Shown: positions 1-8,157, counted from the first letter of the stretch. The stretch: DNA of 64,000 nucleotides from Vibrio sp. Y2-5 (GCF_014596725.1 NZ_JACVEG010000002.1:558001-622000); one strand, 5' to 3'. Program-made: numbers and translations. Notes: generated from the sequence alone by a model not told the origin.

Positions 1-712
1 GAACAGAGAGTTCTGGTAAACCTTGCGGAATACCACCAAAAGCAGAACCTATGGTGCGTACGCCTTCAAAACCGACGACATACTGCAATGTGGTGACTAC
101 CACCAGTGCCAGCAGAGGACCCGGAATACGCGACAACTTTGGAATTTTAGGCCCTGCAATCACCAAGGCCAAAGACAGCAAGGCTAACAAAGTGGTTGTT
201 AAGTGAAGCTGTGGGAACGCGTGGAAAATAGCAATCAGCTTTTGATGAAAATGTGCACCACTGATCTTAGGTAGTCCAAAGAAATCTTGCCATTGACCAA
301 CCCAAATAATGACGCCGATACCGCTGGTAAAGCCAACAATTACCGGGTCTGGTATATAACGAATGATGCTGCCGAGCTTAGTGACACCAAGAATAAGCAG
401 AATCACACCCGCCATCATGGTCGCGATTTGTAATCCGCCAACCCCATACTGAGCAACTATTCCCGCCAGAATGACGATAAACGCGCCGGTAGGGCCTGCA
501 ATTTGAACTCGCGAGCCACCAAATAGAGAGACAATTAAGCCAGCAATAATCGCGGTATAAATGCCTTGTTCAGGTTTCACTCCTGATGCAATTGCAAATG
601 CCATCGCTAAAGGAAGAGCAACCACCCCGACAATCAATCCCGCACTTAAATTATTTAACCAGTGCTTACTTTTGAGCAGACCTGCTTTATGGGATTCATA
701 GATGGCAAACAT
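1..712 (-). CDS. SulP-family anion permease (N-terminal part)
   Basis: The gene runs off the left edge, so only about the first 237 residues are seen. It begins MFAIYESHKAGLL and continues with the SulP hallmark region: a first membrane helix rich in GLIVGVVALPLAMAFAIASG, then GGSRVQIAGPTGAFIV and IPDPVIVGFTSGIGVII. These are typical of inner-membrane sulfate/bicarbonate/dicarboxylate exchangers. Whether a C-terminal STAS domain follows cannot be seen. The start at 712 is the first ATG of the conserved N-terminus. Substrate is not predictable from this part. Family assignment is firm. Confidence 0.85.
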   Translation of the reverse strand, partial: MFAIYESHKAGLLKSKHWLNNLSAGLIVGVVALPLAMAFAIASGVKPEQGIYTAIIAGLIVSLFGGSRVQIAGPTGAFIVILAGIVAQYGVGGLQIATMMAGVILLILGVTKLGSIIRYIPDPVIVGFTSGIGVIIWVGQWQDFFGLPKISGAHFHQKLIAIFHAFPQLHLTTTLLALLSLALVIAGPKIPKLSRIPGPLLALVVVTTLQYVVGFEGVRTIGSAFGGIPQGLPELSV

Positions 713-958
713 ATCAATAGCCTTAAAAATGGTGTGGTAATCGAACGGCGTCTGATTCTACGCTCATTTCATATCCTGTAAAGGTAGGATTCAGATAGAA
801 TTTATTCGCCAAAGTAAGCTTGTTTTTGAGCACGAAGACCCTTTGTGAGAGTTTGTCGTAATGAATTTTTACTAATAGGCTGAAGGCTAAGTACTCTCAA
901 TGTCATAGCGCTTAGGTTATAGTGTTCGCGTCTTATAAAACAGCAAATTACTAACACT

Positions 959-1588
959 ATGAAAAAACGCTTTTTACCTATTCCTCTGATATTACTTACT
1001 CCTATTGTTTTGCTCGTTATCGTCGTTGCGGCGGGTGTTTACCGCTTTTCATTGTCTGATCAAGAAATCATGGCGAAATTCCCAACAACAACCAAACAAC
1101 ATGACCCAATAGCAAAAGCTGTGTTTGGATTAGACCTTCCTAACCCCATCACTGTTCCGGTTCCTGAAACCCCAAGCTTTGCATTTATGGAATCTTGGGA
1201 TGAGCAGCAGCGCTGGGTGATTGGAAACTATGATTCGGGCAGCGAACGTGGCTCTGTCGCATTGGATACTCAACGAATGCTGAAGCTCAAAGGTTTTGAA
1301 GAAAGTCATGGTTACCTTTCGGTGATTCGTGTTTCCAACCAAGGATCAGGGGAATTCAATTACTTAGCCTTATTTAAATATGACTCACTCAGATCTCGTA
1401 TGGTGATGGTGAGCAGCCAGCTTTTAGGTGATCGTATAAACGTGCAGACACTGGCCCAAAATGGAAGTAAAGTGACAGTTGAATTATTAAGCCATGAAAA
1501 TAATGTGGCTTTCTCTGAGGCACCAACGAAATCTATGTCTATACTATTTTCGATATCGGAGAAATATCAGCTATCTCCATCCAACTAG
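959..1588 (+). CDS. Membrane-anchored protein of unknown function
   Basis: This 209-residue protein has a short basic N-terminus and one strong hydrophobic segment (about residues 7-27), followed by a soluble domain with no motif I recognise. The segment is either an uncleaved signal anchor or a signal peptide without a clear cleavage site, so the rest should face the periplasm. It stands alone, divergent from the SulP gene across a 246-bp gap. Codon use and length look like a real gene. No function is proposed. Confidence 0.6.
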   Translation: MKKRFLPIPLILLTPIVLLVIVVAAGVYRFSLSDQEIMAKFPTTTKQHDPIAKAVFGLDLPNPITVPVPETPSFAFMESWDEQQRWVIGNYDSGSERGSVALDTQRMLKLKGFEESHGYLSVIRVSNQGSGEFNYLALFKYDSLRSRMVMVSSQLLGDRINVQTLAQNGSKVTVELLSHENNVAFSEAPTKSMSILFSISEKYQLSPSN

Positions 1589-1741
1589 AAACTTCGTTTC
1601 AATAGGGTAGGTGTGTAGCAAGATAATGCCTTAGTGATACTCATTTGTATGAGGAAACTTCTTGGCTGAATTTAGATGTATATTTTTGAGTTTCTATCAT
1701 TTGCCTAGCAGAATACTTTATGAGCAAAAATGGAGTTTTAT

Positions 1742-2041
1742 ATGATTAATAAGCGTTTCTTTAAGACAAAAAATGAAGTAGAGGTGACATTTGAGCTGGA
1801 TGCACCGGATGTCGCATCGAATGTCGCTATTGTTGCAGATTTTCTTGATTGGCAGCCTCAGCCAATGAAGAAAGTTGCTAAATCCAGTGTGTTTAAGTTT
1901 AAAACCCGTCTACCAAAAGATTCTAATTACCAGTTCCGTTATCTTTTAGACGAAGAACTTTGGGTGAATGATCCGCAGGCCGATCAATACATTCCTAACG
2001 GCTATGGTGAAGATAACTGTATGGTTTCCACGCACGAATAA
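1742..2041 (+). CDS. Isoamylase early-set (CBM48-like) domain protein
   Basis: A small 99-residue protein consisting of a single immunoglobulin-like glycogen/starch-binding early-set domain. The pattern is the usual one: V.FELDAP.A..VAIVADFLDWQPQPMKK, then F....LPKDSNYQFRYLLDE..WVNDPQAD.Y. Such stand-alone domains are common in marine gamma-proteobacteria; a glycogen-related role is inference. The ATG at 1742 is preferred over 1730 because GGAG at 1732-1735 sits at normal spacing before it. A hairpin terminator follows at 2121. Confidence 0.75.
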   Translation: MINKRFFKTKNEVEVTFELDAPDVASNVAIVADFLDWQPQPMKKVAKSSVFKFKTRLPKDSNYQFRYLLDEELWVNDPQADQYIPNGYGEDNCMVSTHE

Positions 2042-2120
2042 ATTAGGCTATCGACCATATAGTTAAAAGTAATGTTGATTGGCTATTGAAGCCTAAACTT
2101 GCGCTATAAACAAAACTTCT

Positions 2121-2147
2121 AAAAAGGCACATTTGTGCCTTTTTACT
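2121..2147 (+). terminator. Rho-independent terminator
   Basis: AAAAAGGCAC and GTGCCTTTTT form a stem with a short ATTT loop, followed by more T residues. It lies 80 bp after the CBM48-like gene and ends that transcript. The A-rich 5' arm could also let it work in the other direction. Confidence 0.8.
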
Positions 2148-2209
2148 ATTCTTTACTCGCTCAATAATGACTTTTTGTTAAGAAAGCCGTAATCTGTGCC
2201 TCTTTTTAA

Positions 2210-3544
2210 ATGATTTACACAGGTAAGGTTGTGCTTTCAAAGTCTGTTATTTTGCGATTTTCAGAGCTTTCAAAAGGAAAGAAAGCCTTTGCATTAGGGT
2301 TACCTATTGTAGCTGCTGCAGCCATCTTGTTCTCGTCAAATCCTGATTCAAATCAGCGACGTATTGCTTTGTCTATCCAGGAATCAGATGTAGTTGAATC
2401 TATTTTTGGTGAATCAAAGCAAGAGAGTGCGCCACTTCCTGATTACGAATATGTAATCAAACCCGGTGACAACTTAAGTAGCATCTTTAATCAGCTTGGT
2501 TTTTCTTACCAAGAGCTGATGAAGATAATGGAAACCGACTTAAACTATCTTGCGCTGGATACATTGAAGCCTGGCAACATACTGCGTTTCTGGTCAGGAG
2601 ATAATAAGCGAACTCTGGCTAAGATGGAGTTGGAGTTTAGTTTGGTTGAGCGAGCGGTTTATTCGCGTGTTGAAGATGGAAGTTTTGAATATAAGGACGT
2701 AACTTTACCTAGCCGATGGAAAGAGTTTGCTCTTGTCGGTGAGATTCAGGGTAGTTTTTCACAATCTGCGAATAAAATTGGTTTAGGCAGTGCTGAGATC
2801 GATCAAATCGTCGCTTTGTTGAAGGATAAAGTGAATTTTGGTCGAGACTTGCGCGCGGGCGACCCGTTTGAAGTGGTTCAGTCTCGTCAGTATGTCGGTG
2901 AAAAACTGACAGGCAACCGAGAAATTCAAGCGATTAAAATTTACACTCGTAATAGTGAAGTGTCTGCGTATTTATACAAAGATGGTCAGTATTACGACAA
3001 AGATGGCAACAGTCTTCAACGTGCTTTTCAACGTTATCCGACAAAAACACATTGGAGAATGTCATCGGGCTTCAATCCTAATCGCCACCACCCTGTCACT
3101 GGACAGTATGCTCCGCACAATGGTACGGATTTCGCGACTCCGATAGGAACACCAGTTCTGTCAACGGGTGATGGTGAAGTGATCATGACTCGCCACCACC
3201 CGTATGCGGGTAACTATGTTGTGATTAAGCATGACAATACCTATAGCACCCGTTATTTGCATTTGAGCAAAATACTGGTGCGTAAAGGACAGAAGGTGAC
3301 TCGTGGTCAACGCATTGGATTATCTGGAAAATCAGGCCGTGTAACTGGACCACATTTACATTATGAATTGATCGTTCGTGGTCGTCCGGTTGATGCAATG
3401 AAAGCGAATATCCCAATGGCAACGTCGGTGCCGAAAAAAGAGATGTCCGTGTTCCTTGCTCGTCGTGAGCAGCTTGATAAAATTCTCGACTCGAAAGAGA
3501 GCATGCTAGCGTCAAATACCAAAGACGTGCCCCAAGAAGGTTAA
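2210..3544 (+). CDS. M23-family murein DD-endopeptidase (MepM/Shy type)
   Basis: This 444-residue envelope protein should cut peptidoglycan cross-links during cell growth. It has an N-terminal hydrophobic anchor (about residues 27-43), a LysM/OapA-like region (YVIKPGDNLSSIFNQLG, about 80-130), a middle domain, and a C-terminal lysostaphin-type M23 domain. The zinc ligands and catalytic residues are visible as HNGTDFA, the histidine of TRYLHL, and HLHYE. It most resembles the Vibrio endopeptidases ShyA/ShyB; I see no Zur-type box upstream, which argues mildly for the non-zinc-regulated type. No clear ribosome site precedes the ATG at 2210. An in-frame GTG at 2231, preceded by AGGTAAGG, may be the real start. 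Confidence 0.88.
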   Translation: MIYTGKVVLSKSVILRFSELSKGKKAFALGLPIVAAAAILFSSNPDSNQRRIALSIQESDVVESIFGESKQESAPLPDYEYVIKPGDNLSSIFNQLGFSYQELMKIMETDLNYLALDTLKPGNILRFWSGDNKRTLAKMELEFSLVERAVYSRVEDGSFEYKDVTLPSRWKEFALVGEIQGSFSQSANKIGLGSAEIDQIVALLKDKVNFGRDLRAGDPFEVVQSRQYVGEKLTGNREIQAIKIYTRNSEVSAYLYKDGQYYDKDGNSLQRAFQRYPTKTHWRMSSGFNPNRHHPVTGQYAPHNGTDFATPIGTPVLSTGDGEVIMTRHHPYAGNYVVIKHDNTYSTRYLHLSKILVRKGQKVTRGQRIGLSGKSGRVTGPHLHYELIVRGRPVDAMKANIPMATSVPKKEMSVFLARREQLDKILDSKESMLASNTKDVPQEG

Positions 3545-3568
3545 GCTTCGGTTTATCAATGTTTCAAT

Positions 3569-3596
3569 AGCCCTATCGTTCGATGGGGCTTTTTTA
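3569..3596 (+). terminator. Rho-independent terminator
   Basis: AGCCCTATCG / CGATGGGGCT forms a stem with a TT loop (one G-T pair), followed by six T residues. It ends the M23 endopeptidase transcript 25 bp after its stop codon. Confidence 0.85.
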
Positions 3597-3704
3597 TGTT
3601 TTAACTATCTATGTTTTAAAGATGTACGTGAGAGGCTTTGTTGGTATCCAGCTTTGCTGCTTTACGTATATAATCCGCCCCGTCATTTAATGAGGAGAGA
3701 TTTT

Positions 3705-4055
3705 ATGCAGCAAAACGAATTTGAAGCTTTGGTAACAAGCTTATGTGAAAAAGAGAACCTACCTCAGGCTCTGGAGCTGCTAAAAGCGAGCGAAGATACA
3801 GAAGTTGCAGAAGCGGCGCAGTCGTTATCTGGTCAGTTTGCAGTGGCTGAAGTTGATGGTGAGCAACGCATTTATCACGTCTTTTTACAACAAGATGAGC
3901 AAGGCGAAGAGCAAGAGTTTGTCGAGCATATTATGAATGAAGGTGACGATGTGATTAAGTTTGTTGCTTGGTTCTTCGATATCCATTTCGATGTTAAACA
4001 AAAAGATACTTATCAAGCAGCCGGCAAAACTTATAAGCAACCGAAAAGAATCTAA
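3705..4055 (+). CDS. Small acidic protein of unknown function
   Basis: A 116-residue, strongly acidic soluble protein beginning MQQNEFEALVTSL. It has no signal peptide and no recognised motif; the only cysteine is near the N-terminus (SLCEKE). The ATG at 3705 is chosen because GAGGAG (about 3692-3697) lies at ideal spacing, while the longer reading frame from 3654 has no ribosome site and would cross the likely promoter. The gene stands alone between two terminators, so it is its own unit. I think it is a conserved Vibrio hypothetical, but cannot name it. Confidence 0.7.
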   Translation: MQQNEFEALVTSLCEKENLPQALELLKASEDTEVAEAAQSLSGQFAVAEVDGEQRIYHVFLQQDEQGEEQEFVEHIMNEGDDVIKFVAWFFDIHFDVKQKDTYQAAGKTYKQPKRI

Positions 4056-4147
4056 CTAAATTTTCGCAGACACCTATGAATTTCCAATTGGCTTCAGTCC
4101 ATATGGTGATGGGTGAAGTGGTTGTTGAGAAAATCTGTCAGTAATTA

Positions 4148-4181
4148 AAAAGCCCTGAGGTTGAATCGTCTCAGGGCTTTT
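4148..4181. terminator. Bidirectional Rho-independent terminator
   Basis: AAAAGCCCTGAG and CTCAGGGCTTTT form a 12-bp perfect stem between the convergent genes ending at 4055 (plus) and 4204 (minus). The A run on one side and T run on the other allow it to serve both. Confidence 0.85.
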
Positions 4182-4203
4182 GCTTATTCGATTGGAGATG
4201 GGC

Positions 4204-4833
4204 TTAGCCAATCTCTTTCTGATGAATTGGGTGAACATTTTCTTTGCTAGAAGAACGGACATAACTAACATCTCTTTGCTCTAGCCATTTTTCTAAGTCG
4301 TCGCAACCTCCGATGTAGTTGCCTTCTATCCATATTTGCGGAACCGTTACCGGTGTTTTCTCACCGATAATGGCTTTCACTTCAGGAATCATTCTGTACA
4401 GCGACGCGCTGTCTTTTACCACATCATGGTACTGGTACTTGATACCAGAATTATTCAACAATTGTTTTGCTTTGGCACAGTAAGGGCAGGTCTCTTTACC
4501 AAACACGATATTGCCTTTCAACGAATCACGCTTTGTCCATTCTTTAATCGCGGCTTGTACTAGCAAACCTCGGTTTAGCGCTTCTCCTTGGCTCACTACT
4601 TGCCCTTCAAGGATAACAATTGGGGCGTGCCAAGCACCATGCTTTAATGGCTCCCACCAATGGGATAGCCAATCCTTCACTTCTAATTCAACAGGAACAT
4701 CTGCGAGTTCATTCTTAAACGTATCGAGAAGTATGTCTTTTGTCAGTGTGCATTCACCACACGGAATGTTCACTTTAAATGGGCCGAAGCTGCCCGCCCA
4801 TCGATATAAAGTTATTTTAATTGGCTTTGTCAT
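4204..4833 (-). CDS. Two-domain glutaredoxin-like thiol protein
   Basis: The C-terminal half is a classic glutaredoxin: IVFGKETCPYCAKAKQLL carries the CPYC dithiol site, followed by the TVPQIWI cis-proline loop and the GGCDDLEKW glutathione-binding turn. The N-terminal half (about residues 1-100) is less usual: it has a second dithiol, CGEC, close to the N-terminus, and an API..EGQ strand like the cis-proline loop of a thioredoxin fold. This suggests a tandem thioredoxin-fold protein that could relay electrons internally. The start at 4833 (MTKPIKITLYRW) is chosen over an upstream ATG at 4869 because the fold begins here, although neither has a strong ribosome site. Cytoplasmic; partner unknown. 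Confidence 0.82.
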   Translation of the reverse strand: MTKPIKITLYRWAGSFGPFKVNIPCGECTLTKDILLDTFKNELADVPVELEVKDWLSHWWEPLKHGAWHAPIVILEGQVVSQGEALNRGLLVQAAIKEWTKRDSLKGNIVFGKETCPYCAKAKQLLNNSGIKYQYHDVVKDSASLYRMIPEVKAIIGEKTPVTVPQIWIEGNYIGGCDDLEKWLEQRDVSYVRSSSKENVHPIHQKEIG

Positions 4834-4888
4834 GGCTGATAGATACCCAGTTAACCTACGCTTAATCACTTACAACATAAGAACGAAC

Positions 4889-5785
4889 TTAGGCGGTTTT
4901 TATTTCAACGTGACTCTTTTTTGCTTCCCATTGAGTAATGAAGGCGACAGATAAGATGATAATGATTGCCCCAAGCCATAATCGACCCGGTGGAACCCAA
5001 CCGAAGACCATCCATCCAGCAAGAACATTCAGTGGTAGCTTTGCATGATCAAATGGCTGTACGAAGGATGCATCTGCTACTGAGTATGCTTTAACTATTG
5101 ACCATTGCGCCAAGGCGGTCATAGCGCCAGCAGCTATAAGCAGTGCCCACAACGTACCGCCGACAGGTGTTTGCCACTCAGGTACTGCTAAAAGCAAGTT
5201 AAATGGTGTAATCAGCAGTAACAGATAAACGACCATAGTGGAGGGGCTATCAACCGAAGAAAGTTTTTTTACCATCAATGAATAACATGCCCAGAAAAAA
5301 GCAGCGCCAACTGGAAGCAGCGTTGCCCAGCTAAAGTCTTCAGCCCATGGTTCAAGAATGATCATTGCGCCGATAAAGCCAGTCAAAGTTGCACCCCAAC
5401 GAGCGATTCCTACTTTTTCTTTCAAAAGTAATCCAGAACCAACGGTGGCAAATAACGGCGAAGTCATGAGCAGAGCAATGCCTTGCCAAATTGGAACAGG
5501 GTAGGCGAGTGCCCACAACCACAATTGAATTCCTATCACGGCTAAGAAAACACGAAATACATGCAAACCAAAATATTGAGTGCGCAGAGATCGGCGAATT
5601 CCCAATGTTTTGAGATAGGGAAGGATAACCACTATCGCGACAGCATACTGAATCAATGCCACTGTGGTTGAAGTAAGCCCGAAATTGATGGTCGCAATTT
5701 GCGTCACGCTGTTCACAACAGCGAAAGCTAACCCTGCTGTTAACATCCAAAAAGCGCCATGGATTGGCTGGTGTTTTCCGTTCAT
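4889..5785 (-). CDS. EamA/DMT-family transporter
   Basis: A 298-residue inner-membrane protein with about ten hydrophobic segments arranged as two repeated EamA halves, typical of drug/metabolite transporters. Landmarks include the end of the first repeat (TSPLFATVGSGLLLKEKVG..RW) and the second (AYSVADASFVQPFDHAKLPLNVLAGWMVFG). Members export amino acids, purines or other metabolites; the substrate cannot be read from sequence. It lies upstream of the glutaredoxin gene on the same strand with a 55-bp gap, so the two may be co-transcribed. Confidence 0.85.
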   Translation of the reverse strand: MNGKHQPIHGAFWMLTAGLAFAVVNSVTQIATINFGLTSTTVALIQYAVAIVVILPYLKTLGIRRSLRTQYFGLHVFRVFLAVIGIQLWLWALAYPVPIWQGIALLMTSPLFATVGSGLLLKEKVGIARWGATLTGFIGAMIILEPWAEDFSWATLLPVGAAFFWACYSLMVKKLSSVDSPSTMVVYLLLLITPFNLLLAVPEWQTPVGGTLWALLIAAGAMTALAQWSIVKAYSVADASFVQPFDHAKLPLNVLAGWMVFGWVPPGRLWLGAIIIILSVAFITQWEAKKSHVEIKTA

Positions 5786-5898
5786 TTGAAAAGCTTATAC
5801 AAAGTAGATAATAGGGTGAATCATACGTTCAAATTGCAGCGAAACCAATGGAGATTATCTGTTGAAGCTGTTCAGAATCTTTGAGGTAAATTGCAGAT

Positions 5899-5924
5899 AA
5901 AAAAAGACCTCCTAGTAGGAGGTC
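5899..5924 (-). terminator. Orphan minus-strand terminator
   Basis: On the minus strand GACCTCC and GGAGGTC pair over a short loop and are followed by seven T residues. No annotated gene ends near it on this strand, hence the small-RNA proposal. Confidence 0.75.
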
Positions 5925-6000
5925 AAAAGAACATGAAGTGACCAGTGATTTCTGCCTTATCACTGAAAAGAAGCACAAACGCTGCCTGCATTTGTAATTT
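5899..6000 (-). ncRNA. Candidate small RNA with terminator and local promoter
   Basis: Read on the minus strand, a sigma-70-like promoter (TTGGCA at 6023-6018 and TATAAA/TAAATT at about 6003-5996) is followed by three inverted repeats. ACAAATGC/GCGTTTGT (5995-5975) lies at or over the likely start site. CAGTGAT/ATCACTG (5965-5943) is a perfect 7-bp stem. GACCTCC/GGAGGTC (5924-5906) is followed by seven U residues. The start would be near 5990, giving an RNA of roughly 90 nt. No protein is convincing across it. The exact start is uncertain because -10 choices give spacers of 14 or 16 bp. It does not match a small RNA I recognise. Confidence 0.4.
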
Positions 6001-6123
6001 ATATAAAGCATTTACTGTGCCAATAAATATTTTTCTATATTTACAATGAGTTATGAATATTTCATGTGTCTGTACGGTACGAGGACGTGCATCGTCATGG
6101 CGCACAACGCTGTGATGTGGTGC

Positions 6124-6149
6124 AAAAAAAAGACCAAACGAATGTTTGG
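6124..6149 (-). terminator. Second orphan minus-strand terminator
   Basis: On the minus strand CCAAAC-ATTC-GTTTGG is followed by TC and eight T residues. It lies 150 bp beyond the ohr terminator and upstream of the candidate small RNA, with no gene to end. It may terminate another short RNA or act as a backup for ohr read-through. Confidence 0.65.
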
Positions 6150-6298
6150 CCAAAAAGGATTTATCTTGGGAGTATTTAAACCAAGCAAACATTGTGAGTG
6201 ACAAATGCATAGAGTATTTGACCCAATTTCTTTGCTGCGTCTAAAGGTAAGTGGATTACGTGACGATCTGATTTCAACTTGTTGTCATTATTGTGAAT

Positions 6299-6324
6299 AA
6301 AAAAAGCTCGCACTTGGCGAGCTT
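6299..6324 (-). terminator. Terminator of ohr
   Basis: AAGCTCGC and GCGAGCTT form the stem; on the minus strand it is followed by seven T residues. It lies 21 bp after the ohr stop codon. Confidence 0.85.
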
Positions 6325-6345
6325 ATCGAACTCATATTCTATAAA

Positions 6346-6771
6346 TTAAGCGATTTTTACGCCATTTGCTGTCAGACCAACTGAGATATTGCCACGAGTT
6401 GCGTTTGAGTAAGGACATACTTGGTGAGCGGTTTTCACCAGTTCAACAGCTTGTGCTTCTTCAAGATCTAATTGAACGTCAAGGCTAACAGTTAGAGCAA
6501 AGCCACCAGTCTCGTTAGGACCAATACCCACTTCAGCGGTTACCGGTGCTGATTTAAGTGCTACTTTTGCTTCGCGAGCAACATGAAGAATCGCGTTTGA
6601 GAAACACGCTGAGTAGCCTGCTGCAAATAGTTGCTCTGGGTTAGTTGCTGCACCGTTGCCACCCATTTCTTTTGGGTAGCTCAAGTCTACAGACAATAAA
6701 CCGTCATCAGTTGAAACTTTACCGTTACGGCCTGCTAGTGCTGTTGCTTTAGTTGTATAGATAGTCGCCAT
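6346..6771 (-). CDS. ohr: Organic hydroperoxide resistance protein (OsmC/Ohr family)
   Basis: This 141-residue cytoplasmic thiol peroxidase reduces organic hydroperoxides. It shows both catalytic cysteines: the first in AAGYSACFSNAI and the second in HQVCPYSNATRGN, with the Ohr ending VGLTANGV. The start at 6771 (MATIYTT) has AAGGTGAT upstream at good spacing; the longer frame crosses the promoter. It is divergent from a MarR-type gene that carries the OhrR redox cysteine, the standard ohr/ohrR arrangement, so induction by organic peroxides through OhrR is expected. Confidence 0.95.
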   Translation of the reverse strand: MATIYTTKATALAGRNGKVSTDDGLLSVDLSYPKEMGGNGAATNPEQLFAAGYSACFSNAILHVAREAKVALKSAPVTAEVGIGPNETGGFALTVSLDVQLDLEEAQAVELVKTAHQVCPYSNATRGNISVGLTANGVKIA

Positions 6772-6849
6772 GTTTATCACCTTAATATATGTTGTGTGCA
6801 ATCTAATTGTTTGCAATATTAAATCGATCTTTAGGTAGAATGCAAGTAT

Positions 6850-6861
6850 ATTGTGCACAAT
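6850..6861. promoter_or_regulatory. Candidate OhrR operator
   Basis: A perfect 12-bp palindrome, ATTGTGCACAAT, lies between the divergent ohr and ohrR genes, 22 bp before ohrR. A related sequence (TTGTGTGCAAT...TTGTTTGCAAT, about 6792-6818) lies closer to ohr. OhrR is known to bind AT-rich palindromes in this position; assignment of these exact bases is inference. Confidence 0.5.
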
Positions 6862-6882
6862 TTATTTTCAAGAGAGAGAAAC

Positions 6883-7350
6883 ATGAGTCATTGTGTAACA
6901 GGCAAGAATACGGATTCACTTGCTACAGAAGAGCTACTACTGCTTGATAAACAAGTGTGTTTTCCTTTGTATAGTGCAGCCAATGCTGTGGTTCGTGCGT
7001 ATCGACCATTGCTTGATGCTCTTGATCTTACCTATGCTCAATACTTAGTGATGATGGTGTTGTGGCAGACAAACGGTATTAACGTAAAAATTCTTGGCGA
7101 GCGATTGCATCTCGATTCAGGCACGTTGACACCGCTTCTAAAGCGTCTTGAAAGCAAAGGTATTGTCGTACGCAAACGTGGTCAGTCTGACGAACGTGTA
7201 CGTGAGCTTTTCCTAACGGATGAAGGTTTTGCACTAAAGAAAAAAGCATTATCAGTACCTAATGCTATGTTATGTAAGCTTGATCTTGAATTGGATGACC
7301 TGATTTCGTTAAAAACACTTTGCGAAAAGGTCATTACGAAGTTGTCCTGA
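6883..7350 (+). CDS. ohrR: OhrR-type MarR family repressor
   Basis: A 155-residue winged-helix regulator. The N-terminal LLLDKQVCFPLYSAANA carries the conserved peroxide-sensing cysteine of OhrR. LTYAQYLVMMVLW, LGERLHLDSGTLTPLLKRLESKG and VRKRGQSDERVRELFLT form the dimer helix, recognition helix and wing. It should repress the divergent ohr gene and release it when the cysteine is oxidised. The start at 6883 follows AGAGAG at suitable spacing. A short hydrophobic end closes the chain. Confident from motif and context. Confidence 0.93.
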   Translation: MSHCVTGKNTDSLATEELLLLDKQVCFPLYSAANAVVRAYRPLLDALDLTYAQYLVMMVLWQTNGINVKILGERLHLDSGTLTPLLKRLESKGIVVRKRGQSDERVRELFLTDEGFALKKKALSVPNAMLCKLDLELDDLISLKTLCEKVITKLS

Positions 7351-7462
7351 ACTTAGAAATTCGGGTCAAAGATCTTAGTTCTAGTAACAGATTCATCAAT
7401 TTAGTTGTTGAATTGTATGGATAAGATAAAATTTGTGCTCATTCAATGTTCAAGGAAGAAAA

Positions 7463-8077
7463 ATGAACTCGGTTCGATTAGATGAGCAACATGTTTACCC
7501 CTCAAAAGTCGTGTGCGTTGGACGTAATTATGTTGAGCACATTAAAGAGCTAAATAATGCCATTCCTGAGCAAATGGTGGTGTTTAATAAGCCCAACAGC
7601 AGCGTAACCTCGCTACTGAACTCATACCATCAGGAGACGCTGCATTACGAGACAGAAATCTGTTTCATGATTAAAGATGGTCAGTATGCCGCGGTTGGGC
7701 TGGGTTTGGATCTCACCAAACGTGAACAGCAATCTGTATTGAAAAAACAAGGCTTACCTTGGGAACGAGCAAAGGCTTTTGACGGTTCCGCGGTGTTCAG
7801 TCGTTTTATTCCGCTAGAAGGCATTGATATCGCTTCTCTGCATCTTGAATTACTGATTAATTGCGTCCGAGTACAGGCGGGTGGCGTTGAGCAGATGATA
7901 TTCAAACCCGATGTTATTTTGCAGGAATTAAAGTCATACACCACTTTGTTTGATGGCGACATCATCATGACTGGCACACCACAAGGCGTGGGTGAAGTTC
8001 ATCGTGGAGATGTATTCCTTGGTCGTCTGAAAAGCGGCGATACCACTCTTATTGAGATTGAATGGCCTGCTGAATAA
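7463..8077 (+). CDS. Fumarylacetoacetate hydrolase-family protein
   Basis: A 204-residue single-domain FAH-fold enzyme. It has the GRNYVEHIKELNN motif near the N-terminus, the metal-site glutamates of YETEICF, the KAFDGSAVFSRFI loop and the TGTPQGVGEVHRGD turn. Members hydrolyse or decarboxylate 2-oxo acids with a divalent metal (acylpyruvases, oxaloacetate decarboxylases), but the substrate here is not clear. AAGGAAG stands before the ATG at 7463. It faces the azlD gene and has no operon partner. Confidence 0.85.
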   Translation: MNSVRLDEQHVYPSKVVCVGRNYVEHIKELNNAIPEQMVVFNKPNSSVTSLLNSYHQETLHYETEICFMIKDGQYAAVGLGLDLTKREQQSVLKKQGLPWERAKAFDGSAVFSRFIPLEGIDIASLHLELLINCVRVQAGGVEQMIFKPDVILQELKSYTTLFDGDIIMTGTPQGVGEVHRGDVFLGRLKSGDTTLIEIEWPAE

Positions 8078-8157
8078 CAGGCAGTTTATTCCCTTCTTAC
8101 TTCTTATCCATATCGATGAGCTGAGAAGGGAAAACAGAACCATTTCCCTTTTCTTAT

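Larger units (their letters stand above)
5786..6345. other. 560-bp gene-free stretch with three minus-strand terminators
   Basis: I see no convincing gene here. Open frames of 60 and 95 codons on the minus strand run straight through terminator hairpins and lack ribosome sites. The stretch holds three minus-strand hairpin-plus-U-tract terminators (about 6299, 6124 and 5899). The first ends ohr. The other two have no gene to end, which points to one or two untranslated transcripts. Confidence 0.6.

Noticed and set aside
4076..4144. A 22-codon plus-strand frame after the acidic hypothetical gene
   Set aside because: Too short, no ribosome site, and no recognisable peptide.
5923..6210. A 95-codon minus-strand frame in the gap between the EamA gene and ohr
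   Set aside because: It runs through a terminator hairpin with its U tract, lacks a ribosome site and has no protein-like motif; an untranslated RNA explains the region better.
8089..8132. TTCCCTTCT/AGAAGGGAA inverted repeat between the FAH and azlD genes as a terminator
   Set aside because: The loop is 26 nt and no good U tract follows; evidence is too weak to call it.
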